Shown: positions 16,890 to 26,667, numbered from the stretch's first letter. The stretch: DNA of 64,000 nucleotides from an uncultured Tenacibaculum sp. (GCF_947494125.1 NZ_CANLTU010000008.1:62001-126000); one strand, 5' to 3'. Notes: generated by a model not told the origin, from the sequence alone. Numbers and translations are program-made.

Positions 16890-18841
16890 TGAAAGAAATA
16901 TTCTTGATTTCAATTTGTTTACTAACGTTAAATAGTTTTTCTCAAAAAAGTAAATCAACCAAAATAGGAAATATAAATATTCTTGAATTAACCATGAAAG
17001 AATATGACAAAGACACAACCGCTAACGCGGTTGTTCTTTATGAACACGCTAATTATTACTTAGATAAGAACAAAAATTACAATAAAACTACTGACTACTA
17101 TTTTAGAATAAAAATTTTAAAAAAAGAAGGGCAAAATAAAACCACCATTAAAATTCCTTTTTATGGAGAAGAAAAAATACATTCAATAAAAGGAGTTACC
17201 TATAATATATCTCCACAAAATAAAATTTTAGAAACTCATTTAGAAGCTAACCAGATTTATACAGTCGATTTATCAAGTAAATGGAAAAAAACAACTTTTA
17301 CACTCCCAAATATTAAAGTAGGTAGTGTTATTGAATATAAATACTCAGTAACCTCTCCTTATTCAGGAATTGATGATTGGTATTTTCAATCTGACATACC
17401 AAAAGTTAAAAGTGATTTTACTGCTGCTATTTTAGGAAACTGGAAATATAATATTAGAATTATTGGTTTCTTAAAACTTAACAGGAATAATGCCTCTATA
17501 AAAAAGAACTGTATTAACTCTCCTAGCATAAGCAATGGTGAATGTTTAATTTTAAATTATGGAATAGACAATATTCCTGCATTTAAAGAAGAAAGTTATA
17601 TGCTTAGTAAAGAAAATTTCACTTCTAAATTAGCTTTTGAGCTTGAATCCTATACAAACTTATCTGGAAGCGTAAAAAAGTTTACTAAAACATGGAAAGA
17701 TGCCGATAAAAATTTAAAATATAATTTTCTTGATAATCAAATTTCTAAAAAACGTTTTTTTAAAAATGAGTTAAACCCTAGTTTATTCTTAATAAAAAAT
17801 AATTTAGAAAAAGCAAATGAAATTTATTCATCTATTCAAAACCATTTTATTTGGAATGGAAAATATTGGCCTTCAAAAAAAGTTAGAATAAAAAAAGCTT
17901 ATAAAAATAGAACTGGAAATATTTTCGATATTAACTTATCTTTATACAATGCACTTCAAGCCGCAAATATAAAAAGCTACCTAGTACTTACATCAACAAG
18001 AGATAAAGCTATACCTACAAAATTACACCCTGTAATAAACGATTTTAACTATTTATTGGTTAAAGTTATTATTAATAATAAAACTTATTTTTTAGATGCT
18101 ACAAACAAAAAACTTCCTTTTGGTTTAGTTCAATATATAGCTTTAAATGGAGATGGAAGAGTAATGGATTTTAAAAAAGGAAGTTATTGGGAAACTATTA
18201 AGTTAAGTAAGAAAACTTACCGAACTACAAAAGCTCTTTTATCTTTTAATCAAAAAAATGAATTAAGTGGTACTTTAACAGTTTCTAGCAATGGTTATTT
18301 TGCAAAAAATAATAGAGAAGAAATTAGCGAAACTAATAAGGACGATTATATTGAAAACTTCGAATCTAAACATTCAAATATAGAAGTTGATAATTTAACG
18401 TTTAAAAGCAAAGAACAAAACAATAAAGCACTACATCAAATTTATACTATTACTTTTGACGATTTTAATTTAGGAAATAAGATTAAAATCAATCCTTTTT
18501 TAATAGATAGGTATGTAAAAAACCCATTTAAACTTAACAATCGAGATTATCCAATAGATTATGGACACCCAAGGAGTTACACATACATATTATCGTTAAA
18601 GCTACCTAATGGATATAATTTAAAACACTTACCTAAAAACAAGGCTTTAGCTTTACCTAATAAAGGAGGTCAGTATATTTTAAGTTTTAAAAACCTAAAC
18701 AATACAATTAACATATATTCTAAATTAAATATCAATAAAAAAATATATACTAATGAAGAATATCATCATTTAAAAGAATTTTATAATCAAATAATTAAGA
18801 CTCAAGATGTTTTTATAGAAATTGAAAAAGCGAACAATTAA
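16889..18841 (+). CDS. DUF3857/transglutaminase-like secreted paralogue, catalytic Cys lost
   Basis: The 650 residues have a signal peptide (MKEIFLISICLLTLNSFSQ) and the same domain order as the previous protein, to which it is clearly related along its length (…DYPIDYGHPRSYTYILSL… matches …SFPVDYGMPWQDKFFVSI…). The active-site region reads RTGNIFDINLSLY, without Cys. With its neighbours it may form a complex at the cell envelope; this is inference from gene order only. The stop codon lies within the terminator stem. Confidence 0.85.
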   Translation: MKEIFLISICLLTLNSFSQKSKSTKIGNINILELTMKEYDKDTTANAVVLYEHANYYLDKNKNYNKTTDYYFRIKILKKEGQNKTTIKIPFYGEEKIHSIKGVTYNISPQNKILETHLEANQIYTVDLSSKWKKTTFTLPNIKVGSVIEYKYSVTSPYSGIDDWYFQSDIPKVKSDFTAAILGNWKYNIRIIGFLKLNRNNASIKKNCINSPSISNGECLILNYGIDNIPAFKEESYMLSKENFTSKLAFELESYTNLSGSVKKFTKTWKDADKNLKYNFLDNQISKKRFFKNELNPSLFLIKNNLEKANEIYSSIQNHFIWNGKYWPSKKVRIKKAYKNRTGNIFDINLSLYNALQAANIKSYLVLTSTRDKAIPTKLHPVINDFNYLLVKVIINNKTYFLDATNKKLPFGLVQYIALNGDGRVMDFKKGSYWETIKLSKKTYRTTKALLSFNQKNELSGTLTVSSNGYFAKNNREEISETNKDDYIENFESKHSNIEVDNLTFKSKEQNNKALHQIYTITFDDFNLGNKIKINPFLIDRYVKNPFKLNNRDYPIDYGHPRSYTYILSLKLPNGYNLKHLPKNKALALPNKGGQYILSFKNLNNTINIYSKLNINKKIYTNEEYHHLKEFYNQIIKTQDVFIEIEKANN

Positions 18842-18856
18842 TTGTTCGCTTTTTTT
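18827..18856. terminator. Bidirectional terminator between the DUF3857 operon and lrp-like gene
   Basis: AAGCGAACAATT pairs directly with AATTGTTCGCTT, flanked by an A-run on one side and a T-run on the other. It can serve both converging genes. Confidence 0.8.
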
Positions 18857-19316
18857 ATGTTAAAGCTATTATATTAGAACTCTTAACTTCTCCAATAGTA
18901 AAAGTACTATGAGTACTACCTATGTGCTTCAAGGCAGTTAGTTTATTAACCATAAACTCACGATATTCATCCATATCTTTTACATAAATTTTTAGAATAT
19001 AGTCATAATCGCCACTTACATGAAAGCATTCTGCGACTTCTTCTAATTTATTAATCTCTCTTTCAAAAGCAGCAATATATTCTTTTGCATGTTTTTCTAA
19101 TTTAATATGGCAAAAAACTAAAAAAGACTTCCCTACTTTGTTTTTATTAATTAAAGCTACATACTGAGTAATTACCTCTGCCCTCTCTAACTTTTTAATC
19201 CGCTCATAAACAGCAGTTACCGACAAACCTAATACTAAAGAAAGCTGTTTTGTAGTTTGCTTGCTATCTTTTTGAAGTAATTCTAAAAGTTTTTTATCAA
19301 TTTGATCTAATTTCAT
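18855..19316 (-). CDS. Lrp/AsnC-family transcriptional regulator
   Basis: The 153 residues have an N-terminal helix-turn-helix (QIDKKLLELLQKDSKQTTKQ, …VTAVYERIKKL) and a C-terminal RAM/AsnC ligand-binding domain (…ECFHVSGDYDYILKIYVKDM…). It is divergent from a methionine gamma-lyase-like gene across a 164-bp AT-rich gap. This recalls the mdeR-mdeA arrangement, in which the Lrp-type protein activates the lyase gene. It probably senses an amino acid such as Met or Leu. Confidence 0.92.
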   Translation of the reverse strand: MKLDQIDKKLLELLQKDSKQTTKQLSLVLGLSVTAVYERIKKLERAEVITQYVALINKNKVGKSFLVFCHIKLEKHAKEYIAAFEREINKLEEVAECFHVSGDYDYILKIYVKDMDEYREFMVNKLTALKHIGSTHSTFTIGEVKSSNIIALT

Positions 19317-19480
19317 CTGAAAAATTTACATTTTTTAAACATTTTCTGTTTAAAAAACCATTATAAAAACTAATTTCAGCTCAAAATAAAGAATAAAAAA
19401 CTACAAATAATAATTTTAATTGATTATTAATCAAAAAAACAAGTCATTTATAGTCCTATAAACAACTAAATATACTTATT

Positions 19481-20698
19481 ATGGATTTTAAACCTGCAAA
19501 CAACATTCAAGATCTACAATATTTTGGAGAATTCGGAGGCGTTAACCCTTCTATTTCTGATTCTTCTACCTATACTTTTTTAAAAGCCAAAACCATGTTT
19601 GATACTTTTGAAGGGAATACTGATGGTTGTTATTTATACTCCCGTCACACTTCTCCTTCAAACTTATATTTAGGCGAAGCTTTAGCAGCTATGGAAGGGA
19701 CAGAAACTGCTAACGTAGCGGGTTCTGGTATGGGAGCAATAACTGCAACTATTTTACAAATTTGTGGAGCTGGAGATCACATTGTATCAAGTAGAACTAT
19801 TTATGGTGGTACTTATGCATTCTTAAAAAACTTTACACCTAGAATGAATATTGAAACTTCTTTTGTTGATATCACCAAACTAGATGTTATAGAAGCTGCT
19901 ATAAACGAGCAAACAAAAATGATTTATTGCGAATCTGTAAGTAATCCTTTATTAGAAGTTGCAGATATTAACGCTTTAGCAGCTTTAGCTAAAAAGTACA
20001 ATCTAAAACTTGTTGTTGATAATACTTTTTCTCCTCTCTCAATTTCACCAATACAATTTGGTGCAGATGTGGTAATTCATAGCCTAACAAAATTCATCAA
20101 CGGATCTTCAGATACCATGGGTGGCGTTGTATGTGCTAGTACAGATTTTATAAACTCTCAGAAAAGTGTAATTAATGGAGCAAGCATGTTATTAGGTTCC
20201 TCTATGGATTCTTTACGTTCATCTTCAATACTAAAGAATATGAGAACATTACATATTCGTATAAAAAAGCATAGTGAAAACGCTACTTATTTAGCTAATA
20301 AGTTTGAAGCAGATGGGTTAAAAACTGTATATCCTGGGTTAAAATCTCATCCATCACACGAAGTTTTTAAATCAATGATGAATGAAGAATATGGTTTTGG
20401 GGGAATGTTAACTATTGATGTTGGTTCGCTAGATAAAGCAAACGCTTTAATGGAATTAATGCAAGAAAAAAACTTAGGTTATTTAGCTGTAAGCTTAGGG
20501 TTTTATAAAACTTTATTCTCAGCCCCAGGAACTTCAACCTCATCAGAAATACCAGAAGATGAACAAGCTCAAATGGGATTAACTGATGGATTAATTCGTT
20601 TTTCTATTGGTTTGGATAACGACATAGAAAGAACATATCAAATGATGAAACAATGTATGCTAGAAGTTGGGGTTTTAAAACAAGAAGTTCTAGTTTAA
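19481..20698 (+). CDS. Cys/Met-metabolism PLP enzyme, probably methionine gamma-lyase
   Basis: This is a 405-residue fold-type I PLP enzyme. YSRHTSPSNLYLGEALAAME is the substrate and phosphate region, GSGMGAI binds the phosphate, DNTFSPL carries the PLP-stacking Asp, and the Schiff-base Lys is K204 in HSLTKF. Methionine gamma-lyase would cleave Met to methanethiol, ammonia and 2-oxobutyrate. The active-site Cys of well-known lyases (GCTF) is Gly here (YGGTYAFL), so another C-S lyase or synthase activity is possible. The divergent Lrp gene supports a catabolic role. Confidence 0.8.
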   Translation: MDFKPANNIQDLQYFGEFGGVNPSISDSSTYTFLKAKTMFDTFEGNTDGCYLYSRHTSPSNLYLGEALAAMEGTETANVAGSGMGAITATILQICGAGDHIVSSRTIYGGTYAFLKNFTPRMNIETSFVDITKLDVIEAAINEQTKMIYCESVSNPLLEVADINALAALAKKYNLKLVVDNTFSPLSISPIQFGADVVIHSLTKFINGSSDTMGGVVCASTDFINSQKSVINGASMLLGSSMDSLRSSSILKNMRTLHIRIKKHSENATYLANKFEADGLKTVYPGLKSHPSHEVFKSMMNEEYGFGGMLTIDVGSLDKANALMELMQEKNLGYLAVSLGFYKTLFSAPGTSTSSEIPEDEQAQMGLTDGLIRFSIGLDNDIERTYQMMKQCMLEVGVLKQEVLV

Positions 20699-20720
20699 TA
20701 TCACTAAGCTTTTAAATAAG

Positions 20721-20748
20721 AAAACCCCTCATAATTGAGGGGTTTTTC
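20721..20748. terminator. Terminator between the PLP enzyme and the converging hydrolase gene
   Basis: AAAACCCCTC-ataatt-GAGGGGTTTTT. The A-run and T-run allow use in both directions. Confidence 0.85.
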
Positions 20749-21770
20749 TATTTACCGTAAATTCTCTCTTTAAATTTTTTAAAATCTTCCTTTGAAGGTG
20801 GTTTCCCATTAAATGGAACCATATCCCAACGATTTCCATCTTTTTTCAATTCAAAACTAAATACAGATGTGTTTACATCATCAGGATTCAACAAAGGATA
20901 ACGTAAATCTAAGTATTGTACATTCTTTGAGGAGTCAATTGGAACAAGGTTGTAATAATTATTACTAAACCATCGCAACGTTTTAATATCAGCATTATCG
21001 ATATCAAGTAAATTATGTTTTTTAGGAATTGTTAAAATTGTATCTACTTTATTTTTGGAATCAAATAAAGAGTAAAATCCTACTTTATAACTCTCATCAG
21101 TTTCAGCAATTCCATACCATAAAACATTATTAAAAATAGTAGGTTGTGTAGAATACCTACTATAAGAAATATCTGCTTTATCAAATGATTTTTTAAAAAC
21201 TGAATCAATATGAATTTTATTACCAATAGTAAATAACATGTAGGCAGAACTGATGTAAATCCCTGCTTTTACCCAAACTGTTCTTCTCGTTCTTTTTCTA
21301 TTATAAAACATAGCAACAAGTAGGCATAATAAGAAAGGAAGTGTATATAAAGGATCTACTACAGAAATATTATTAAATGCTACTCTATAATCAGAAAAAG
21401 GTAAAAATAATTGCGTTCCATAAGGTGTAAAACTATCTAAAATAGGATGCGTGAAAATGGATAAGAAATATAGCAAAATCCAATTTTTAAGCGTTGTAGT
21501 TCCAAGACGTTTACCTGTATTGTATAATTTAAAAGTTATCCAACCAAAAAGAAAAGAACCTAGAACTGCAAATAAAATAGAATGCATAAATCCCCGATGA
21601 AAAGCCATCGCATCAATTTCATTTCCATATAACCAGCCTCCGATAAACACATCTAAATCGGGTATTGTACCGCCTATTGCACCAAATAATAATGCCTTAT
21701 TTCCTATTTTTTTTCCTAGTGCTATTTCTCCGCAAGCAGCACCTAAAACAATTTGAGTTAATGAATCCAT
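20748..21770 (-). CDS. YdjM-like membrane-bound metal-dependent hydrolase
   Basis: The first half resembles the DUF457/YdjM family: MDSLTQIVLGAACGE, GTIPDLDVFIGG, HRGFMHSIL and HPILDSFTPYGTQ provide the Asp and His metal ligands. Several transmembrane segments lie in the first ~190 residues, followed by a ~140-residue soluble domain. Relatives are induced by DNA damage in enterobacteria, but the reaction is not known. The frame extends three codons upstream to a TTG. ATG at 21770 is preferred, and the promoter motif lies only 6 bp before it. Confidence 0.82.
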   Translation of the reverse strand: MDSLTQIVLGAACGEIALGKKIGNKALLFGAIGGTIPDLDVFIGGWLYGNEIDAMAFHRGFMHSILFAVLGSFLFGWITFKLYNTGKRLGTTTLKNWILLYFLSIFTHPILDSFTPYGTQLFLPFSDYRVAFNNISVVDPLYTLPFLLCLLVAMFYNRKRTRRTVWVKAGIYISSAYMLFTIGNKIHIDSVFKKSFDKADISYSRYSTQPTIFNNVLWYGIAETDESYKVGFYSLFDSKNKVDTILTIPKKHNLLDIDNADIKTLRWFSNNYYNLVPIDSSKNVQYLDLRYPLLNPDDVNTSVFSFELKKDGNRWDMVPFNGKPPSKEDFKKFKERIYGK

Positions 21771-21776
21771 AGTTGG

Positions 21777-21784
21777 CAAAAGTA
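21777..21784 (-). promoter_or_regulatory. -7 motif immediately before the YdjM-like gene
   Basis: On the minus strand TACTTTTG ends 6 bp before the ATG. Transcription would start at or next to the start codon, giving a leaderless mRNA. No good -33 is seen at the expected distance. Confidence 0.5.
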
Positions 21785-21851
21785 CTAAACTGATTCTATT
21801 TGTATAATTCTTTACAAAATCGTAACATTACAAACCGAAAAAAACCATACA

Positions 21852-23318
21852 ATGCAAGAAAATAAAAACTTATCTGAAATTAATATTGAAGATCAGAAAA
21901 TTATTGACAATAAAGAGCTAAATATTTGGGAAGCTTTAATTCCTGTAATTATTTTAATGAGCTTATTAGCCTATAATATTTTTTATGCAGACGGTGCTTG
22001 GTTAGGAGATTACTCAAATCAATATATTTTATTAATAGGAGGTTTTATTGCTGCTGTAGTTGGTTTTTTAAATAAGGTTACTTGGCAAAGAATGATTGCT
22101 GAAATCTGGGAAAACTGGAAAAGTGTTTTTGTTCCTATTATGATTTTATTTTTGGTTGGTGCATTAGCTGGTACTTGGTTAGTTAGCGGAATTATACCTG
22201 CAATGGTATATTATGGTTTACAAGTACTAAGTCCAGAAATATTTTTACCGGCATCTGTAATAATTGCTGCAATTATATCTATTGCAACAGGAAGTTCTTG
22301 GACTACCTCTGCTACGGTTGGTATTGCATTGGTAGGAATTGGTAGCGCCTTAGGAATTCCAACAGGAATGATTGCTGGTGCAGTAATTTCTGGGGCTTAT
22401 TTTGGAGATAAAATGTCACCACTTTCAGATACTACAAATTTAGCTCCTGCAATGGCTGGAACAGATTTATTTACGCACATAAAATATATGGCATACACTA
22501 CAGTGCCAACTATTATAATTACCTTAATTGTATTTTCTATTTTAAGTACAACTATTGACACTACTGGAAATGCAGACGTAAGTAATTTATTAGCTAGTAT
22601 AAAAAATACGTTTCATATTTCTCCTTGGTTATTTTTGGTTCCAGGAATTGTAATTGTAATGATTTTATTGAAAACAAAACCGTTAGTTGCTTTAGGAACT
22701 GGAGTTGTATTAGCTGCCATCTTCGGATTTATTTTTCAAGGTGACGTATTAGATGCTCTAGCAGAATCGAGATTCCAGTCGGTTGTAAACGCCGTTTTAA
22801 CGGATACTCAAGTGCAAACTGATAATGAAAAACTAACTGAATTATTTAGTGCAGGTGGAATGAACGGAATGTTATGGACTATCTTTTTAATTATTTGTGC
22901 TATGGTTTTTGGAGGTATTATGGATGCAATTGGTGCTTTAGCTAAAATTACGAAAGCCTTACTTTCTATAGCTAGCTCTGTTTTTGGGCTATTTGCCAGT
23001 ACCGTTGTTAGTTGTTTAGGTTTAAACATAGTAGCTTCTGATCAATATTTAGCATTGGTAATCCCAGGTAAAATGTTTAAAAAAGCGTACGAAGATAAAG
23101 GCTTAGCTCCAGAGAATTTAAGTAGAACTTTAGAAGACTCTGGTACTGTAACCTCTGTATTAATACCATGGAATACGTGTGGAGCTTATCAATCTGGTGT
23201 ATTAGGCGTTGGAGTTGGTGAGTATGCTATATATGCTGTTTTTAATTATTTAAGTCCATTTATGACCTTATTATTCGCTGCATTTAGAATTAAAATTAGA
23301 GAAATTTCAAAAAAATAA
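21852..23318 (+). CDS. nhaC: NhaC-family Na+/H+ antiporter
   Basis: The 488 residues have about 11-12 transmembrane segments and NhaC features: GTWLVSGIIPAMVYYG, ATGSSWTTSATVG, GAYFGDKMSPLSDTTNLAPA and, near the end, SGTVTSVLIPWNTCGAY. It exports Na+ in exchange for protons at the inner membrane, consistent with a marine or salt-exposed lifestyle. Some relatives exchange malate and lactate, so the substrate is not certain. A terminator follows directly. Confidence 0.9.
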   Translation: MQENKNLSEINIEDQKIIDNKELNIWEALIPVIILMSLLAYNIFYADGAWLGDYSNQYILLIGGFIAAVVGFLNKVTWQRMIAEIWENWKSVFVPIMILFLVGALAGTWLVSGIIPAMVYYGLQVLSPEIFLPASVIIAAIISIATGSSWTTSATVGIALVGIGSALGIPTGMIAGAVISGAYFGDKMSPLSDTTNLAPAMAGTDLFTHIKYMAYTTVPTIIITLIVFSILSTTIDTTGNADVSNLLASIKNTFHISPWLFLVPGIVIVMILLKTKPLVALGTGVVLAAIFGFIFQGDVLDALAESRFQSVVNAVLTDTQVQTDNEKLTELFSAGGMNGMLWTIFLIICAMVFGGIMDAIGALAKITKALLSIASSVFGLFASTVVSCLGLNIVASDQYLALVIPGKMFKKAYEDKGLAPENLSRTLEDSGTVTSVLIPWNTCGAYQSGVLGVGVGEYAIYAVFNYLSPFMTLLFAAFRIKIREISKK

Positions 23319-23324
23319 TATAAA

Positions 23325-23348
23325 GCCTCACTATTACAGTGAGGTTTT
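23325..23348 (+). terminator. Terminator of nhaC
   Basis: CCTCACT-attac-AGTGAGG with flanking AA and TTTT lies a few bases after the stop and only ~8 bp before the next ATG. Confidence 0.75.
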
Positions 23349-23355
23349 CTTTTTT

Positions 23356-23805
23356 ATGATAAAAAAAGCCGAAATAGAAGATTCAGAATTATTAACTAAC
23401 ATCGCATTAATTTCAAAAGAATATTGGGGGTACTCCAAGGAACTTATTAAAAGCTGGGAAGATGATTTAACAGTTACCTCTAAGATGATTGAAGAAATGA
23501 TGGTTTATAAATTTATAAAGAACAATAAAATCGCTGGTTTTTATATATTAAACCAACCTCATAATAATACCATAGAGTTGGAATTTTTATTTGTGCTCCC
23601 AAATGTTATTGGTCAAAAAATTGGAAAACAGTTGTTAGCACACGCTATTGAAAAATCTAAAATTTTAAATATTGAGGTTATGTCATTACTAGCAGATCCT
23701 AATGCACAGCCTTTTTATGAAAGTCAAGGTTTTATTTCAATAGGAAAAAAAGAAAGTTCTATTCCGAATCGTTTTTTACCAGTAATGATGAAAAATTTAA
23801 AATAG
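23356..23805 (+). CDS. GNAT-family N-acetyltransferase
   Basis: The 149 residues have GNAT signatures: ELEFLFVLPNVIGQKIGKQL (acetyl-CoA loop QKIGKQ) and ADPNAQPFYESQGF. The substrate is unknown. The start lies right behind the nhaC terminator, so it either has a very short leader or is read through. Its end overlaps the converging small gene by 47 bp. Confidence 0.85.
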   Translation: MIKKAEIEDSELLTNIALISKEYWGYSKELIKSWEDDLTVTSKMIEEMMVYKFIKNNKIAGFYILNQPHNNTIELEFLFVLPNVIGQKIGKQLLAHAIEKSKILNIEVMSLLADPNAQPFYESQGFISIGKKESSIPNRFLPVMMKNLK

Positions 23806-24013
23806 CAGACACTACTAAAAGTAGCCAAGGACTGCCATGTAATAAAACATCAAACCAATCTTGAAACTGCATTGCTTGTTCTCCGGAAAAAGCATTTCCT
23901 CCTGCAATCCATTTTAGCTTTCCTATAATATGAGGTGGCTTAAAAGGAGCTAATCCTAAAGTTAAACTAGCTATTAAAAATAGTTTCCAATTTTGTTTTA
24001 ACTGTTTTTTCAT
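23759..24013 (-). CDS. Small membrane protein
   Basis: The 84 residues have two hydrophobic segments (NWKLFLIASLTLGLAPF and SPWLLLVVSAILNFSSLLV), so both ends are likely on the same side of the membrane. The frame extends upstream into the porin gene, but ATG at 24013 (MKKQLKQNWKL) is sensible because the porin stop begins at 24017, just ahead of it. It is probably co-transcribed with the porin gene. The function is unknown. Its 3' end overlaps the GNAT gene. Confidence 0.7.
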   Translation of the reverse strand: MKKQLKQNWKLFLIASLTLGLAPFKPPHIIGKLKWIAGGNAFSGEQAMQFQDWFDVLLHGSPWLLLVVSAILNFSSLLVKNDSE

Positions 24014-24014
24014 T

Positions 24015-25964
24015 TTATATAAACCAGTTCCAAACAATTCCAAAACGAATCACAAAATCTCTATATGGATAATTAGGTGCTGACAAATAATTTTTCTTTA
24101 AGAAAAAAGAACTCACATTATCTGCCTTAAAATAGATACGTGTTCTACGGACCCTCCCATTAAAGAATAAGTCTACTGTTGGGTAACCAATCTCTGTATT
24201 GTTTTGCAAGGTAAATTCAGCTAACAATGGATTATATGCATTTGCTTTATATTTTGAAAAATAGTTTAAAGTTGCTCCAATCTGTACAAATAAAGGATCA
24301 CCCTTAAACCAACTATCTGAATAATACAACGTATTTCTTGTTACAATTTCAGGTACTCTAAAAACATCGCTACCACTTGCTACCTTTTGATACATTATAG
24401 TATTATCTAAACCAAATTTACCCACGGTAAACTCTTTGGATATCTTGGCTTTTAAATAATTTACATTACCTGAAAACTGCTTAGGTAAATTATTTTCATC
24501 AAAATAAGTGTAATTATCAATATTAGTAATATCTACAGAAGCATTTCCCCATTTAGATTCTATTACACCACCTAAAGTTTGTGTACCTACTGATGAAAAG
24601 TTATTTTCCCAATTATAAGTATTATAACTACTCTGATGCAATAAGAAATTAAAGTTAGGAAGCTTATTACTAATACCTAATTTAGCTTTTACCGTAAACA
24701 CACTATCTTTTTTATATAAAGCTTCAGCTTTTAAATTATTTCCAGAAAGTCTTCCACTACCTGGCGTTAAGCTTGCAGATGCATTTACATAAAAATCTTT
24801 TACTTTTCCATTCCAATCAGCTCCAAACGAGACTGCGTCTCCTGTTAACTTATTTTTAGTTATTCCTACTAAATTATTCTGCAAGTTTTCATATCCGTAT
24901 TTATAAGTAGTATAATCAGCTTTAACTCTAAACTTACCCAATACATATTTAGAATTAAAATCTAAAAACACTTGATTATTATAAAGTAAAAAATCTGTTT
25001 TATTATTTACACTTCCAAAAGCTCCTGTGTCACCAAAATAAGGGGTTGCTGTTGTTTGATTATAACGGTAAAACTTTGAATCTCTTGTAAAAGAATGCCC
25101 TATTTTTAAATTAGAGAAATCTTTTTCATGCAAACTATCTTTAGATGATAATAACTTAAAAGTGTGTTCAAAATACAATCGTTTCCCTTCAAAAGTATTT
25201 TCTGCATTATTTAAATTAACATCTAATCGTCCTCTGTTACTACTAAAATTTGGGTCATTATTTAAAAAATAATCTAAAGACTCATCTGTTAGCCCTCCAT
25301 TTTCTTCATTAAAAAAATCTTGATTTACAATTTGTCCTCTTATAGCATATTGCTCCTTAGGACTTTCATACCTAAAACTTAATCTAAAATTCCCTGAACT
25401 AGATAAAGACCTTCTATACGCACCTAATGAACGTAGTCCTTTATATGCTACCCCCACATTAAAGCGTTTAGAAAAATTAGTCGTAAATAAAAAATCTAAT
25501 ACTTGTCCTTGTTCCAATCCTGTTCTATACATAACTTCTGTAGTAGGCGTTGGAACGTGATAATAATCTATATCTTCAATTTTAAAATAATTAAATTGCT
25601 TTGCTCTAAAACCAATATCTGGGAATTTAGAAATATTATCAAAATTATAGGCTAAATTATTAAATGTTTGCCCTTGATTATGAAACCCCAATAGTTCAAA
25701 ATTATCTTTTCTTAAAAAATTAAATTTATAATGTTTTTTTAAGGTTAATGTAGTATCAACTATAGTTGTATCATTTTTAAACGATATAATTTTATAATCG
25801 GTATACTTTGTTTTCCCACTAAGTATCACTTCAATTTCATTATCCGGTAACGAATCGGTTCCTCTTCTAGGGACTTTTCCAAAACTTCCATCAACATTTC
25901 TTATTTGAGAAAAAAGCATATGGACACTTAACAAACAAAAAAGCACTAAAAAAATTTTCTTCAT
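24015..25964 (-). CDS. Putative outer-membrane porin (Porin_10-like)
   Basis: The 649 residues start with a signal peptide (MKKIFLVLFCLLSVHMLFSQ). The frame is open upstream, but this ATG gives the proper signal sequence. Alternating aromatic and polar strands typical of an outer-membrane beta-barrel fill most of the length, and the protein ends in RFGIVWNWFI, a C-terminal aromatic sorting end. It resembles the Bacteroidota putative porin family PF14121. It is divergent from RNase HII and followed without gap by a small membrane protein. Confidence 0.8.
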   Translation of the reverse strand: MKKIFLVLFCLLSVHMLFSQIRNVDGSFGKVPRRGTDSLPDNEIEVILSGKTKYTDYKIISFKNDTTIVDTTLTLKKHYKFNFLRKDNFELLGFHNQGQTFNNLAYNFDNISKFPDIGFRAKQFNYFKIEDIDYYHVPTPTTEVMYRTGLEQGQVLDFLFTTNFSKRFNVGVAYKGLRSLGAYRRSLSSSGNFRLSFRYESPKEQYAIRGQIVNQDFFNEENGGLTDESLDYFLNNDPNFSSNRGRLDVNLNNAENTFEGKRLYFEHTFKLLSSKDSLHEKDFSNLKIGHSFTRDSKFYRYNQTTATPYFGDTGAFGSVNNKTDFLLYNNQVFLDFNSKYVLGKFRVKADYTTYKYGYENLQNNLVGITKNKLTGDAVSFGADWNGKVKDFYVNASASLTPGSGRLSGNNLKAEALYKKDSVFTVKAKLGISNKLPNFNFLLHQSSYNTYNWENNFSSVGTQTLGGVIESKWGNASVDITNIDNYTYFDENNLPKQFSGNVNYLKAKISKEFTVGKFGLDNTIMYQKVASGSDVFRVPEIVTRNTLYYSDSWFKGDPLFVQIGATLNYFSKYKANAYNPLLAEFTLQNNTEIGYPTVDLFFNGRVRRTRIYFKADNVSSFFLKKNYLSAPNYPYRDFVIRFGIVWNWFI

Positions 25965-26034
25965 AACAACAAAAGTAAAATAATTAAACGACAAAAATTG
26001 TGAATAATTTCTTTGAAAACTGTTAATTTGTAGC

Positions 26035-26634
26035 ATGTTGAAATTAAACTATAGTGGAGTTACCTTAGAAGCAGGAACTGACGAAGCCGGCAGAGGTTGT
26101 TTATCTGGTCCTGTTGTGGCAGCTGCAGTTATTTTACCTGATAATTTTCAACATGATTTTTTAAATGATTCGAAACAACTTTCAGAAAAAAAGCGCCAAC
26201 TACTTCGTCCTTATATTGAAGAGCATGCTTTAGCATACGCTGTTTCTTTTGTTGAACATGAAGAAGTTGACGAGATAAATGTTTTACAAGCTTCAATAAC
26301 TGGTATGCATCGATCTATAGAGCAACTTTCTCCTCAGCCAGAATTTATTATTATAGATGGAAATAAGTTTAAACCTTATAAAGAAACACCTCATCAAACT
26401 ATAGTAAAAGGAGATGCTAAGTTTATGAGTATTGCAGCTGCATCAGTTTTAGCAAAAACTTATAGAGATGAGTATATGGAGAAAATTCATAAAGAATTCC
26501 CGCAATACAACTGGAAAAAAAATAAAGGATACCCTACAAAAGAGCATCGAAATGCTATTCGTGAATTTGGTATAACACCATATCATCGCAAGACTTTTAA
26601 ATTACTTCCTGAACAGTTTAAATTAAAACTTTAG
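26035..26634 (+). CDS. rnhB: Ribonuclease HII
   Basis: The 199 residues carry the RNase HII active-site motifs: TDEAGRG (D16, E17), FIIIDGNKF (Asp near 108) and [17 protein letters not shown] (Asp near 141). It nicks RNA in RNA-DNA hybrids and removes misincorporated ribonucleotides in the cytoplasm. The length is normal for the family. Confidence 0.96.
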   Translation: MLKLNYSGVTLEAGTDEAGRGCLSGPVVAAAVILPDNFQHDFLNDSKQLSEKKRQLLRPYIEEHALAYAVSFVEHEEVDEINVLQASITGMHRSIEQLSPQPEFIIIDGNKFKPYKETPHQTIVKGDAKFMSIAAASVLAKTYRDEYMEKIHKEFPQYNWKKNKGYPTKEHRNAIREFGITPYHRKTFKLLPEQFKLKL

Positions 26635-26640
26635 TTTTTA

Positions 26641-26648
26641 TATTTTTG
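26641..26648 (+). promoter_or_regulatory. -7 motif for the nucleoid-associated protein gene
   Basis: TATTTTTG matches TAnnTTTG, 19 bp before the ATG. Confidence 0.5.
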
Positions 26649-26667
26649 TCTTCCAATTTTTTAGAAG

